Assembly: GCF_013184545.1 (NCBI RefSeq)
Contig: NZ_JAAOJA010000009.1
Coordinates: 1-64,000 of the forward strand
Origin: Pseudomonas tumuqii
GTDB taxonomy: Bacteria > Pseudomonadota > Gammaproteobacteria > Pseudomonadales > Pseudomonadaceae
Reading direction: 5' to 3'
Length of the DNA: 64,000 nucleotides
Shown: piece after piece, positions 7,997 through 22,905 of the stretch
Layout: every line of letters begins with the position of its first letter
Position numbering within the stretch: position 1 is the first letter of the stretch
Notes under the pieces: generated by a model
The model's database searches: none
The model's input: the letters and a program-made list of their open reading frames with translations, nothing else
What the model was told of the DNA's origin: nothing
Made by a program: the position numbers and the translations under genes

Positions 7997-10900
7997 ATGG
8001 CTTACTCATATACTGAGAAAAAACGTATCCGCAAGGACTTTAGCAAGTTGCCGGATGTCATGGATGTGCCTTATCTCCTGGCCATCCAGCTGGATTCGTA
8101 TCGCGAATTCCTGCAGGCAGGAGCGACCAAGGACCAGTTTCGTGACATCGGCCTGCATGCGGCCTTCAAGTCCGTTTTCCCGATCATCAGCTACTCCGGC
8201 AATGCGGCCCTGGAGTACGTTGGTTATCGCTTGGGCGATCCGGCATTTGACGTAAAAGAGTGCGTGTTGCGCGGCGTCACATTCGCCGTGCCGCTGCGGG
8301 TAAAAGTGCGCCTGATCATTTTCGACAAAGAATCGTCGAACAAAGCGATCAAGGACATTAAAGAGCAAGAAGTTTACATGGGGGAAATCCCCCTGATGAC
8401 CGAGAACGGTACCTTCGTTATCAACGGTACCGAGCGCGTCATTGTCTCCCAGTTGCATCGCTCCCCAGGCGTGTTCTTCGATCACGATCGTGGCAAGACC
8501 CACAGCTCGGGCAAGCTACTGTACTCCGCGCGGATCATTCCTTACCGCGGCTCTTGGCTGGACTTCGAGTTCGATCCGAAGGACGCCGTGTTCGTGCGTA
8601 TCGACCGTCGCCGCAAGCTGCCGGCCTCGGTGCTGCTGCGCGCCCTGGGTTACAGCACTGAAGAGGTGCTCGACGCCTTCTATGCGACCAACGTATTCCA
8701 TGTGAAGGGCGAAACCCTCAGCCTGGAACTGGTACCGCATCGCCTGCGTGGTGAAATCGCCGTTCTCGACATCAAGGACGAGAAGGGCAAGATCATCGTT
8801 GAGCAGGGTCGCCGGATTACCGCGCGCCATATCAATCAGCTAGACAAGGCCGGTACCAAAGAACTGGAAGTGCCGATCGATTACCTGATCGGGCGCACCA
8901 GTGCCAAGGCCATCGTCCATCCGTCGACTGGCGAAATCATCGCCGAGTGCAATACCGAGCTGAACGTCGAGATCCTGGCCAAGGTGGTCAAGGCTCAGGT
9001 TGTGCGCATCGAAACGCTGTACACCAACGATATTGATTGCGGCCCGTTCATCTCCGACACCCTGAAGATCGACAGCACGACCAATCAGTTGGAAGCGCTG
9101 GTCGAGATCTACCGCATGATGCGTCCTGGCGAGCCGCCAACCAAGGATGCCGCCGAGACCCTGTTCAACAACCTGTTCTTCAGTCCTGAGCGTTACGACC
9201 TCTCTGCCGTAGGCCGGATGAAGTTCAACCGTCGTATCGGTCGTACCGAAATCGAAGGTTCGGGCGTGTTGTGCAAGGAAGATATCGTTGCGGTCCTCAA
9301 GACCCTGGTCGATATCCGTAACGGCAAGGGCATCGTCGACGACATCGACCACCTGGGTAACCGCCGCGTTCGCTGCGTCGGCGAGATGGCCGAGAACCAG
9401 TTCCGTGTCGGCCTGGTACGCGTCGAGCGCGCGGTCAAAGAGCGCTTGTCGATGGCCGAAAGCGAAGGCCTGATGCCGCAGGACCTGATCAACGCCAAGC
9501 CGGTTGCGGCGGCGGTGAAAGAATTCTTCGGTTCCAGCCAGCTTTCGCAGTTCATGGACCAGAACAACCCGCTTTCCGAGATCACCCACAAGCGCCGTGT
9601 TTCGGCTCTTGGCCCGGGCGGTCTGACCCGTGAACGTGCCGGCTTCGAAGTCCGTGACGTACACCCGACCCATTACGGCCGTGTGTGCCCGATCGAAACG
9701 CCGGAAGGTCCGAACATCGGTCTGATCAACTCCCTGGCGGCCTATGCGCGCACCAACCAGTACGGTTTCCTCGAGAGCCCGTACCGTGTAGTGAACGACA
9801 CCCTGGTGACTGACGAAATCGTCTTCCTCTCGGCAATCGAAGAGGCCGATCACGTGATCGCCCAGGCTTCGGCCACGATGAACGAGAAAGGTCAGTTGGT
9901 CGATGAGTTGGTGGCCGTGCGTCACCTCAACGAATTCACCGTCAAGGCGCCGGAAGACGTCACCCTGATGGACGTCTCGCCCAAGCAGGTGGTTTCGGTT
10001 GCAGCGTCGCTGATTCCGTTCCTCGAGCACGACGACGCCAACCGTGCGTTGATGGGTTCGAACATGCAGCGTCAGGCAGTACCGACCCTGCGTTGTGACA
10101 AGCCGCTGGTCGGCACCGGTATGGAGCGCAACGTAGCGCGCGACTCCGGCGTTTGCGTGGTCGCCCGTCGCGGCGGGGTGATCGACTCGGTCGACGCCAG
10201 CCGTATCGTGGTGCGGGTTAACAATGACGAAGTTGAAACCGGTGAAGCCGGTGTCGACATTTATAACCTGACCAAGTACACCCGCTCCAACCAGAACACC
10301 TGCATCAATCAGCGTCCGTTGGTGAGCAAGGGTGATCAGGTCGAGCGCAGCGACATCCTGGCCGACGGTCCGTCCACCGACATGGGTGAACTGGCGCTGG
10401 GTCAGAACATGCGCGTCGCGTTCATGCCGTGGAACGGTTACAACTTCGAAGACTCCATCCTCCTCTCGGAGCGTGTGGTTCAGGAAGACCGTTTCACCAC
10501 CATCCACATCCAGGAACTGACCTGTGTGGCGCGTGACACCAAGCTCGGGCCGGAGGAGATCAGCTCCGACATCCCGAACGTCGGTGAGGCTGCCCTGAAC
10601 AAGCTGGACGAAGCGGGCATCGTCTACGTCGGTGCCGAAGTGGGTGCCGGCGACATCCTGGTCGGCAAGGTCACCCCGAAAGGCGAGACCCAACTGACTC
10701 CGGAAGAGAAGCTGTTGCGTGCGATCTTCGGTGAGAAGGCGTCCGATGTTAAGGACACCTCCCTGCGCGTGCCGACCGGCACCAAGGGTACCGTTATCGA
10801 CGTACAGGTCTTCACCCGCGACGGCGTAGAGCGTGATGCTCGTGCTCTGTCGATCGAGAAGAGCCAGCTCGACGAGATCCGCAAGGACCTCAACGAAGAG

Positions 10901-12070
10901 TTCCGCATTGTCGAAGGTGCCACTTTCGAACGTCTGCGTGCAGCTCTGGTCGGCAAGAAGGCCGAAGGCGGCGCTGGCCTGAAGAAGGGCGCTGAGATCA
11001 CCGACGAGTTCCTTGACGGCCTCGAGCGCGGTCAGTGGTTCAAGCTGCGCATGGCCGACGACGCGCTGAACGAGCAGTTGGAAAAGGCCCAGGCCTACAT
11101 CTCCGACCGCCGTCAGCTGCTCGACGACAAGTTCGAAGACAAGAAGCGCAAGCTGCAACAGGGCGATGACCTGGCGCCGGGCGTGCTGAAGATCGTCAAG
11201 GTCTACCTGGCAATCCGTCGTCGCATCCAGCCGGGCGACAAGATGGCCGGTCGTCACGGTAACAAGGGTGTGGTCTCGGTGATCATGCCGGTCGAAGACA
11301 TGCCGCACGACGTCAACGGCACGCCGGTCGACATCGTCCTCAACCCGCTGGGCGTACCGTCACGGATGAACGTTGGGCAGATCCTCGAAACCCACCTGGG
11401 CCTCGCGGCCAAAGGGCTGGGTGAGAAGATCAACCGCATGCTCGAAGAGCAGCGCAAGGTCTCCGAGCTGCGCAAGTTCATGCAGCAGATCTACAACGAG
11501 ATCGGTGGTCGTCAGGAAAATCTGGATGAACTGAGCGATCAGGAAATCCTCAACCTGGCGAAGAACCTGCGCGGCGGCGTGCCGATGGCCACTCCGGTGT
11601 TCGACGGTGCCAAGGAAAGCGAAATCAAGGCCATGCTCAAGCTGGCAGACCTGCCGGAGAGCGGCCAGATGCGTCTGATCGACGGCCGGACTGGTAACCA
11701 GTTCGAGCGTCCGACCACCGTTGGCTACATGTACATGCTGAAACTGAACCACCTGGTGGACGACAAGATGCACGCGCGTTCCACGGGTTCCTACAGCCTG
11801 GTTACCCAGCAGCCGCTGGGTGGTAAGGCGCAGTTCGGTGGTCAGCGCTTCGGTGAGATGGAGGTCTGGGCACTGGAAGCCTACGGCGCCGCCTACACCC
11901 TGCAGGAAATGCTGACCGTGAAGTCGGACGACGTGAACGGCCGTACCAAGATGTACAAAAACATCGTGGACGGTGATCACCGTATGGAGCCGGGCATGCC
12001 CGAGTCCTTCAACGTACTGATCAAAGAGATCCGTTCGCTGGGTATCGACATCGATCTGGAAACCGAATAA
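7997..12070 (+). CDS. rpoB: DNA-directed RNA polymerase subunit beta
   Basis: The beta subunit forms one side of the polymerase active centre and the rifampicin pocket. The product has 1357 residues, the usual Pseudomonas length. The rifampicin region (about 511-545) reads QLSQFMDQNNPLSEITHKRR then SALGPGG, that is, with the sensitive-type Asp, His and Ser. The catalytic KxxxGDKMAGRHGNKG region and the C-terminal FGEMEVWALEAYGA motif are intact. It is expressed with rplJL through the attenuator upstream and followed by rpoC after 64 bases. Confidence 0.98.
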   Translation: MAYSYTEKKRIRKDFSKLPDVMDVPYLLAIQLDSYREFLQAGATKDQFRDIGLHAAFKSVFPIISYSGNAALEYVGYRLGDPAFDVKECVLRGVTFAVPLRVKVRLIIFDKESSNKAIKDIKEQEVYMGEIPLMTENGTFVINGTERVIVSQLHRSPGVFFDHDRGKTHSSGKLLYSARIIPYRGSWLDFEFDPKDAVFVRIDRRRKLPASVLLRALGYSTEEVLDAFYATNVFHVKGETLSLELVPHRLRGEIAVLDIKDEKGKIIVEQGRRITARHINQLDKAGTKELEVPIDYLIGRTSAKAIVHPSTGEIIAECNTELNVEILAKVVKAQVVRIETLYTNDIDCGPFISDTLKIDSTTNQLEALVEIYRMMRPGEPPTKDAAETLFNNLFFSPERYDLSAVGRMKFNRRIGRTEIEGSGVLCKEDIVAVLKTLVDIRNGKGIVDDIDHLGNRRVRCVGEMAENQFRVGLVRVERAVKERLSMAESEGLMPQDLINAKPVAAAVKEFFGSSQLSQFMDQNNPLSEITHKRRVSALGPGGLTRERAGFEVRDVHPTHYGRVCPIETPEGPNIGLINSLAAYARTNQYGFLESPYRVVNDTLVTDEIVFLSAIEEADHVIAQASATMNEKGQLVDELVAVRHLNEFTVKAPEDVTLMDVSPKQVVSVAASLIPFLEHDDANRALMGSNMQRQAVPTLRCDKPLVGTGMERNVARDSGVCVVARRGGVIDSVDASRIVVRVNNDEVETGEAGVDIYNLTKYTRSNQNTCINQRPLVSKGDQVERSDILADGPSTDMGELALGQNMRVAFMPWNGYNFEDSILLSERVVQEDRFTTIHIQELTCVARDTKLGPEEISSDIPNVGEAALNKLDEAGIVYVGAEVGAGDILVGKVTPKGETQLTPEEKLLRAIFGEKASDVKDTSLRVPTGTKGTVIDVQVFTRDGVERDARALSIEKSQLDEIRKDLNEEFRIVEGATFERLRAALVGKKAEGGAGLKKGAEITDEFLDGLERGQWFKLRMADDALNEQLEKAQAYISDRRQLLDDKFEDKKRKLQQGDDLAPGVLKIVKVYLAIRRRIQPGDKMAGRHGNKGVVSVIMPVEDMPHDVNGTPVDIVLNPLGVPSRMNVGQILETHLGLAAKGLGEKINRMLEEQRKVSELRKFMQQIYNEIGGRQENLDELSDQEILNLAKNLRGGVPMATPVFDGAKESEIKAMLKLADLPESGQMRLIDGRTGNQFERPTTVGYMYMLKLNHLVDDKMHARSTGSYSLVTQQPLGGKAQFGGQRFGEMEVWALEAYGAAYTLQEMLTVKSDDVNGRTKMYKNIVDGDHRMEPGMPESFNVLIKEIRSLGIDIDLETE

Positions 12071-12134
12071 CACGTGACGCGAATCGAGAGCGGGGCCGCA
12101 TAGCCCGCTCTCTGCTCCGCCAGGAGGAAAGGCC

Positions 12135-16334
<4,200 letters not shown>

Positions 16335-16338
16335 GTGA

Positions 16339-16368
16339 ACAGCCCTGCTGCCTTGGCAGTGGGGCTGT
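16339..16368 (+). terminator. Hairpin after rpoC
   Basis: ACAGCCC pairs with GGGCTGT and CTGCC with GGCAG in one long stem, beginning five bases after the rpoC stop. There is no good T run, so termination may be partial or the stem may protect the 3' end. Confidence 0.5.
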
Positions 16369-16371
16369 AGC

Positions 16372-16400
16372 TTGACGGGGCGCGCGAGTCTCATTAGACT
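16372..16400 (+). promoter_or_regulatory. Sigma70 promoter of the str operon
   Basis: TTGACG at 16372-16377 and TAGACT at 16395-16400 are 17 bases apart, immediately after the rpoC hairpin. It is well placed to drive rpsL-rpsG-fusA-tufA. Confidence 0.7.
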
Positions 16401-16406
16401 CATGCA

Positions 16407-16491
16407 CCCCTAAATTTGGCAGGGCACGTGCCCTGCCAAATTGCTTTTGTTGAAAATAAATAGCGTCGAAAGACAACAGTGGAGCTAGTAG
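16407..16491 (+). ncRNA. rpsL leader with attenuator-like hairpin
   Basis: A perfect 13-bp inverted repeat (TTTGGCAGGGCAC / GTGCCCTGCCAAA, 16415-16440) is followed by TTGCTTTTGTTG, close to the predicted transcription start. A putative attenuator leader upstream of rpsL has been described computationally in Pseudomonas; this position and shape fit it. The mechanism is not known to me. Confidence 0.55.
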
Positions 16492-16863
16492 ATGGCAACT
16501 ATCAACCAGCTGGTACGTCAGCCGCGCAAGCGTATCGTCGAGAAATCCGACGTGCCTGCGCTGCAGAACTGCCCGCAACGTCGTGGCGTATGCACTCGCG
16601 TGTATACCACTACGCCGAAAAAACCGAACTCGGCACTGCGTAAAGTCTGCCGTGTGCGTCTGACCAACGGTTTCGAGGTTTCCTCGTACATCGGCGGTGA
16701 AGGCCACAACCTGCAAGAGCACAGCGTGGTGCTGATCCGCGGCGGTCGCGTAAAAGACTTGCCGGGTGTGCGTTACCACACCGTTCGCGGCTCCTTGGAT
16801 ACTTCCGGCGTCAAAGGTCGTAACCAGGGTCGTTCGAAGTACGGTACCAAGCGTCCGAAGTAA
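16492..16863 (+). CDS. rpsL: 30S ribosomal protein S12
   Basis: S12 lies at the decoding centre and controls accuracy. The 123-residue product has the conserved [12 protein letters not shown] and [12 protein letters not shown] segments with wild-type lysines at the two places where streptomycin resistance usually arises. It is the first gene of the str operon. Confidence 0.97.
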
Positions 16864-16981
16864 TCGGTGCTTGAGCTGAAACTGCAGTTTTCTATTTTTC
16901 TGAGTCGATAAGAGTAAGGTCGGGCGCCATCTTTGTGAGGCAGTCCCGAGCTAACCTGAAGACCGTTTGAGGGCTTATCAA

Positions 16982-17452
16982 ATGCCAAGACGTCGTGTAG
17001 CAGCCAAGCGCGAAGTGCTTGACGATCCAAAATACGGTAGCCAAATCCTGGCCAAGTTCATGAACCACGTGATGGAGAGCGGCAAGAAAGCCGTTGCCGA
17101 GCGTATCGTTTATGGCGCCCTGGATAAGGTTAAAGAGCGTAAGAATAGCGATCCCCTGGAAATCTTCGAGAAAGCTCTCGACGCCATCGCTCCGCTGGTC
17201 GAAGTGAAGTCGCGCCGTGTAGGCGGTGCTACTTACCAGGTTCCGGTCGAAGTTCGTCCGTCCCGTCGTAACGCGCTTGCCATGCGCTGGCTGGTAGATT
17301 TCGCCCGCAAGCGTGGCGAGAAGTCCATGGCTCTGCGCTTGGCTGGCGAGCTGATGGATGCCGCTGAAGGCAAGGGTGCAGCAGTTAAGAAGCGTGAAGA
17401 CGTGCACCGCATGGCTGAAGCCAACAAGGCCTTCTCGCACTACCGCTTCTAA
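16982..17452 (+). CDS. rpsG: 30S ribosomal protein S7
   Basis: S7 nucleates assembly of the 30S head and lines the E and P sites; in E. coli it represses the str operon. The 156-residue product starts MPRRRVAAKREVL and has GGATYQVPVEVRPSRR. The ATG at 16982 is chosen over a TTG five codons upstream by homology. The 118-base gap after rpsL is a plausible place for a regulatory RNA fold, but I could not identify one. Confidence 0.96.
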   Translation: MPRRRVAAKREVLDDPKYGSQILAKFMNHVMESGKKAVAERIVYGALDKVKERKNSDPLEIFEKALDAIAPLVEVKSRRVGGATYQVPVEVRPSRRNALAMRWLVDFARKRGEKSMALRLAGELMDAAEGKGAAVKKREDVHRMAEANKAFSHYRF

Positions 17453-17482
17453 TTTTTGCGCTTCTAAATTTGCGAGGGCTTT

Positions 17483-19585
17483 ATGGCTCGTACTACACCG
17501 ATTAGCCGCTACCGTAACATTGGTATCGTCGCGCACGTTGATGCCGGCAAGACCACGACCACGGAGCGGGTGTTGTTTTACACGGGCGTCAACCACAAGA
17601 TGGGCGAGGTGCATGATGGCGCCGCGACCATGGACTGGATGGCGCAGGAGCAGGAGCGTGGTATCACTATCACCTCCGCGGCCACCACCGCCTTCTGGGC
17701 GGGTTCCGAGAAGCAGTTCGAAAAGCATCGCTTCAATATCATCGATACCCCCGGGCACGTTGACTTCACCATTGAAGTAGAGCGCTCGCTGCGCGTACTC
17801 GATGGCGCGGTTGTGGTGTTCTGCGGTACCTCGGGTGTTGAGCCGCAGTCGGAGACCGTATGGCGTCAGGCCAACAAATACGGTGTTCCGCGTCTGGTTT
17901 ATGTCAACAAGATGGACCGTGCGGGTGCCAACTTCCTGCGCGTGATCGGTCAGATCAAGCAGCGTCTGGGTCATACCCCGGTGCCAATTCAGCTTGCCAT
18001 CGGTGCGGAAGATAACTTTCAGGGTCAGATCGATCTGATCAAGATGAAAGCTATCTACTGGAACGACGACGACAAGGGTATGGCTCTCCGTGAGGAGGAA
18101 ATCCCTGCCGAGCTCCAGGCCTTGGCCGAAGAGTGGCGCAGCAACATGGTTGAAGCTGCCGCTGAAGCCACTGAAGAGCTGATGAACAAGTACCTCGAGG
18201 GTGAGGAACTGACCATTGCCGAGATCAAGGCGGGTCTGCGTCAGCGCACCATCGCCGGCGAAATCGTTCTGGCTGTTTGTGGTTCTTCGTTCAAGAACAA
18301 GGGCGTGCCCCTGGTTCTCGACGCCGTTATCGATTACCTGCCTGCTCCGGTTGATATCCCGGCGATCAAGGGTTCGGACGTTGATGACGAAAGCATCGAG
18401 ATGGAGCGCCACGCTGATGATAGCGAGCCGTTCTCTGCTCTGGCTTTCAAGATTGCCACCGACCCATTCGTGGGTACTCTGACTTTCGCACGCGTTTACT
18501 CGGGCGTGTTGAGTTCGGGCGACGGCGTGTTGAACTCGGTCAAGGGCAAGAAAGAGCGCGTTGGCCGTATGGTGCAGATGCACGCCAACACCCGTGAGGA
18601 GATCAAGGAATGTCGCGCTGGCGACATCGCCGCTCTGATCGGCATGAAAGATGTCACCACTGGTGATACTTTGTGCTCTCTGGAAAAGCCGATCATCCTC
18701 GTTCGTATGGACTTCCCGGAGCCGGTAATTTCGGTTGCCGTTGAGCCGAAGACCAAGGATGACCAGGAAAAAATGGGTATCGCTCTGGGCAAGCTCGCTC
18801 AGGAAGACCCATCTTTCCGCGTCAAGACTGATGAAGAGACTGGTCAGACGATTATCTCGGGCATGGGCGAGTTGCACCTGGACATCCTGGTCGACCGTAT
18901 GCGCCGCGAGTTCAACGTCGAGGCCAACATCGGTAAGCCACAGGTTTCTTATCGTGAGAAGATCACCAAGACCTGTGAGATCGAAGGCAAGTTCGTGCGT
19001 CAGTCCGGTGGCCGCGGTCAGTTCGGTCACTGCTGGGTGCGTTTCTCTCCTGCCGATGAAGGTCAGGAAGGCTTGCAGTTCGTCAATGAAGTGGTAGGTG
19101 GTGTGATTCCGAAGGAATACATCCCGGCCATTCAGAAGGGCATCGAAGAGCAGATGAAAAACGGTGTTGTCGCCGGTTATCCGCTCATCGGCCTGAAGGC
19201 TACAGTGTTTGATGGTTCTTACCATGACGTCGACTCTAACGAGATGGCGTTCAAGGTAGCTGCCTCCATGGCGACCAAGCAGTTGTCCCAGAAGGGCGGC
19301 GCTGTAGTGCTTGAGCCGATCATGAAGGTCGAAGTGGTAACACCTGAAGACTACATGGGTGACGTGATGGGTGACCTGAATCGTCGTCGTGGTCTGATCC
19401 AGGGTATGGAAGATACGGTTTCCGGCAAGGTGATCCGCGCTGAAGTTCCGTTGGGTGAGATGTTCGGTTATGCGACCGACGTTCGCTCCATGTCCCAGGG
19501 TCGCGCGAGCTACTCCATGGAATTCTCCAAATACTCCGAGGCTCCGTCGAATATCGTCGAAGCTATCGTTAAAAGACAAGGCTGA
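17483..19585 (+). CDS. fusA: Elongation factor G
   Basis: EF-G drives translocation and, with RRF, ribosome recycling using GTP. The 700-residue product has AHVDAGKTTTT at about 17-27, switch II DTPGH, NKMD and domain IV with GGRGQFGHCW. It is a few residues shorter than the P. aeruginosa FusA1 I remember, because the loop after HCWVRFSP is shorter. It lies between rpsG and tufA as usual. Confidence 0.96.
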   Translation: MARTTPISRYRNIGIVAHVDAGKTTTTERVLFYTGVNHKMGEVHDGAATMDWMAQEQERGITITSAATTAFWAGSEKQFEKHRFNIIDTPGHVDFTIEVERSLRVLDGAVVVFCGTSGVEPQSETVWRQANKYGVPRLVYVNKMDRAGANFLRVIGQIKQRLGHTPVPIQLAIGAEDNFQGQIDLIKMKAIYWNDDDKGMALREEEIPAELQALAEEWRSNMVEAAAEATEELMNKYLEGEELTIAEIKAGLRQRTIAGEIVLAVCGSSFKNKGVPLVLDAVIDYLPAPVDIPAIKGSDVDDESIEMERHADDSEPFSALAFKIATDPFVGTLTFARVYSGVLSSGDGVLNSVKGKKERVGRMVQMHANTREEIKECRAGDIAALIGMKDVTTGDTLCSLEKPIILVRMDFPEPVISVAVEPKTKDDQEKMGIALGKLAQEDPSFRVKTDEETGQTIISGMGELHLDILVDRMRREFNVEANIGKPQVSYREKITKTCEIEGKFVRQSGGRGQFGHCWVRFSPADEGQEGLQFVNEVVGGVIPKEYIPAIQKGIEEQMKNGVVAGYPLIGLKATVFDGSYHDVDSNEMAFKVAASMATKQLSQKGGAVVLEPIMKVEVVTPEDYMGDVMGDLNRRRGLIQGMEDTVSGKVIRAEVPLGEMFGYATDVRSMSQGRASYSMEFSKYSEAPSNIVEAIVKRQG

Positions 19586-19615
19586 TTCAGCCCTTTAGGC
19601 AAGAGGTTCACTGTC

Positions 19616-20809
<1,194 letters not shown>

Positions 20810-20821
20810 TCGATTGATCTG

Positions 20822-20851
20822 AAAAAAGCCCCCGCTTGCGGGGGCTTTTTT
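20822..20851 (+). terminator. Terminator of the str operon
   Basis: AAAAAAGCCCCCGC pairs perfectly with GCGGGGGCTTTTTT around a two-base gap (tetraloop in practice). The flanking A and T runs make it potentially bidirectional. Confidence 0.92.
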
Positions 20852-20857
20852 ATTGGG

Positions 20858-20886
20858 TTGACACTCGTTGGGGCCGTCTATAGAAT
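20858..20886 (+). promoter_or_regulatory. Sigma70 promoter of the S10 operon
   Basis: A perfect TTGACA at 20858-20863 and TAGAAT at 20881-20886 have a 17-base spacer, seven bases after the tufA terminator. About 57 bases of leader precede rpsJ. Confidence 0.85.
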
Positions 20887-20950
20887 TGCGCCTCCTTTTA
20901 GCGGGTGTATTGCGCCCGTTGGGAATAGCAGCTTGGAATCTGAGGTCAAA

Positions 20951-21262
20951 ATGCAAAACCAACAAATCCGTATTCGGTTGAAGGCTTTTGACCATCGCCT
21001 GATCGATCAATCAACCCAGGAAATCGTGGAAACCGCGAAACGTACTGGTGCTCAGGTGCGTGGTCCGATTCCTCTGCCTACCCGCAAAGAGCGGTTTACC
21101 GTTCTGACTTCACCGCACGTCAACAAAGACGCGCGTGATCAGTTCGAAATCCGCACTCATAAGCGCGTTCTGGACATTGTCCAGCCGACGGATAAAACCG
21201 TTGATGCGTTGATGAAGCTTGATCTTGCGGCTGGCGTGGAAGTGCAGATCAGCCTCGGCTAA
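20951..21262 (+). CDS. rpsJ: 30S ribosomal protein S10
   Basis: S10 is a 30S head protein and, as NusE, pairs with NusB and NusG in antitermination. The 103-residue product begins MQNQQIRIRLKAFDHRLID and has GPIPLPTRKERFTVLTSPHV. The ATG at 20951 follows GAGG; the open frame upstream is non-coding leader. First gene of the S10 operon. Confidence 0.97.
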   Translation: MQNQQIRIRLKAFDHRLIDQSTQEIVETAKRTGAQVRGPIPLPTRKERFTVLTSPHVNKDARDQFEIRTHKRVLDIVQPTDKTVDALMKLDLAAGVEVQISLG

Positions 21263-21344
21263 AACCTTGGGGTTTTAGTCGTGTAACGCTCTGAAATGGG
21301 CGGCCATAGCGGGTGAAAGCCCCGTACACTCATGAGGTTACAAC

Positions 21345-21980
21345 ATGACTATTGGTGTAGTCGGTCGTAAGTGCGGTATGACCCGTATTTTCACCGAAGA
21401 AGGTGTCTCCATTCCGGTTACGGTCATTGAGATCGAGCCGAATCGCGTCACTCAGTTCAAAACTGAAGAGTCCGATGGCTATCGTGCAGTGCAAGTCACT
21501 GTCGGTGAGCGTCGTGCTTCCCGTGTCAGCAAGGCGCAAGCCGGTCATTTCGCCAAGGCGAATGTCGCGGCAGGTCGTGGTGTTTGGGAGTTCCGTCTTG
21601 AAGAAGGCGACTACCAGGCTGGCGATCTGATCAACGCTGAAATTTTCCAAGCTGGTCAACTGGTGGATGTCACCGGTCAGTCCAAGGGTAAAGGCTTTGC
21701 CGGTACCATCAAGCGTTGGAACTTCCGCGGCCAAGACAACACTCACGGTAACTCCGTGTCCCACCGTGTTCCGGGTTCCATTGGCCAGTGCCAGACTCCG
21801 GGTCGCGTCTTCAAGGGCAAGAAAATGTCCGGTCACATGGGTGCTGAGCGCGTGACTGTGCAGTCCCTGGAAGTAGTGCGCGTCGACGCTGAACGCAACC
21901 TGCTGTTGGTCAAGGGTGCCGTTCCTGGCGCTACTGGCGGCAACCTGGTTGTTCGTCCGGCAGCCAAGGCTCGCGGTTAA
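21345..21980 (+). CDS. rplC: 50S ribosomal protein L3
   Basis: L3 is an early 23S-binding assembly protein that reaches near the peptidyl transferase centre. The 211-residue product begins MTIGVVGRKCGMTRIF and holds the loop GQDNTHGNSVSHRVPGSIGQCQTPGR in parts typical of the family, including the glutamine that is methylated in E. coli (GQ after SI). It is spaced 82 bases from rpsJ and 12 from rplD. Confidence 0.97.
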   Translation: MTIGVVGRKCGMTRIFTEEGVSIPVTVIEIEPNRVTQFKTEESDGYRAVQVTVGERRASRVSKAQAGHFAKANVAAGRGVWEFRLEEGDYQAGDLINAEIFQAGQLVDVTGQSKGKGFAGTIKRWNFRGQDNTHGNSVSHRVPGSIGQCQTPGRVFKGKKMSGHMGAERVTVQSLEVVRVDAERNLLLVKGAVPGATGGNLVVRPAAKARG

Positions 21981-21992
21981 GGGGAAGCTGAC

Positions 21993-22595
21993 ATGCAATT
22001 AAATGTAAATGGCGCTCAAGCGATCGAAGTGTCCGAAGCGACCTTCGGTGGCGATTACAACGAGACCCTGGTTCACCAAGCAGTCGTGGCCTACATGGCT
22101 GGCGGCCGTCAGGGCAGCAAGCAGCAGAAAACCCGTTCCGACGTTTCCGGTGGCGGTAAGCGCCCATGGCGTCAGAAGGGCACTGGTCGTGCTCGTGCTG
22201 GTACCACTCGTGGTCCGATCTGGCGTGGCGGTGGTGTGACTTTCGCGGCCCGTCCGCAGAATCACGATCAGAAGCTGAACAAGAAAATGTATCGCGCTGC
22301 ATTGCGTTCGATTCTTGCTGAGCTGGTGCGCACCGATCGTTTGGTCGTGGTTGAAGACTTCAGCGTTGAAGCGCCGAAGACCAAAGACCTGCTGAACAAA
22401 TTGAATGGCATGGGTCTGACCGATGTACTGATCGTGTCCGATGCTATTGACGAAAATCTGTACCTGGCTGCCCGCAACCTGCCGCATGTCGATGTTCGTG
22501 ACGTGCAGGGTTCCGATCCGGTCAGTCTGATCGCGTACGAAAAGGTGCTGGTCACCGTTTCTGCCGTGAAGAAATTCGAGGAGCTGCTGGGATGA
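21993..22595 (+). CDS. rplD: 50S ribosomal protein L4
   Basis: L4 lines the peptide exit tunnel with its long loop (KQQKTRSDVSGGGKRPWRQKG) and, in E. coli, represses the S10 operon by both attenuation and translational control. The 200-residue product is complete. Its end overlaps the rplW start by four bases (ATGA type), so the two are probably coupled. Confidence 0.97.
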   Translation: MQLNVNGAQAIEVSEATFGGDYNETLVHQAVVAYMAGGRQGSKQQKTRSDVSGGGKRPWRQKGTGRARAGTTRGPIWRGGGVTFAARPQNHDQKLNKKMYRAALRSILAELVRTDRLVVVEDFSVEAPKTKDLLNKLNGMGLTDVLIVSDAIDENLYLAARNLPHVDVRDVQGSDPVSLIAYEKVLVTVSAVKKFEELLG

Positions 22596-22891
22596 ACCAG
22601 GAACGCGTATTTAAAGTGCTGCTTGGCCCGCACGTCTCCGAGAAGGCCACACTTCTGGCTGATAAGAAAAGCCAGTTCGTTTTCAAGGTTGCAACCGATG
22701 CAACCAAGCTGGAAATCAAGAAGGCCGTCGAAAGCCTGTTCAGCGTGAAGGTTGAGCGTGTGACTACTCAGAATGTTCTGGGTAAGAGCAAGCGCACCGC
22801 TCGCGGTCTGGGCAAGCGTAACGACTGGAAGAAGGCGATCATCTCCCTTCAGCCAGGCCAAGATCTCGATTTCGCCAGCAGTGCTGAGTAA
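22592..22891 (+). CDS. rplW: 50S ribosomal protein L23
   Basis: L23 sits at the exit of the peptide tunnel and docks trigger factor, SRP and SecYEG. The 99-residue product begins MNQERVFKVLLGPHVSEKAT and has the EIKKAVESLFSVKVERV region conserved in the family. It overlaps rplD by four bases. Confidence 0.96.
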   Translation: MNQERVFKVLLGPHVSEKATLLADKKSQFVFKVATDATKLEIKKAVESLFSVKVERVTTQNVLGKSKRTARGLGKRNDWKKAIISLQPGQDLDFASSAE

Positions 22892-22905
22892 GGAAGGGGT
22901 GCATC

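Noticed and set aside
8840..11308. 822-codon open frame antisense to rpoB (and 679 codons antisense to rpoC, 895 antisense to fusA)
   Set aside because: Long antisense frames are expected opposite GC-rich, strongly biased genes; they have no recognisable domains or ribosome-binding sites.
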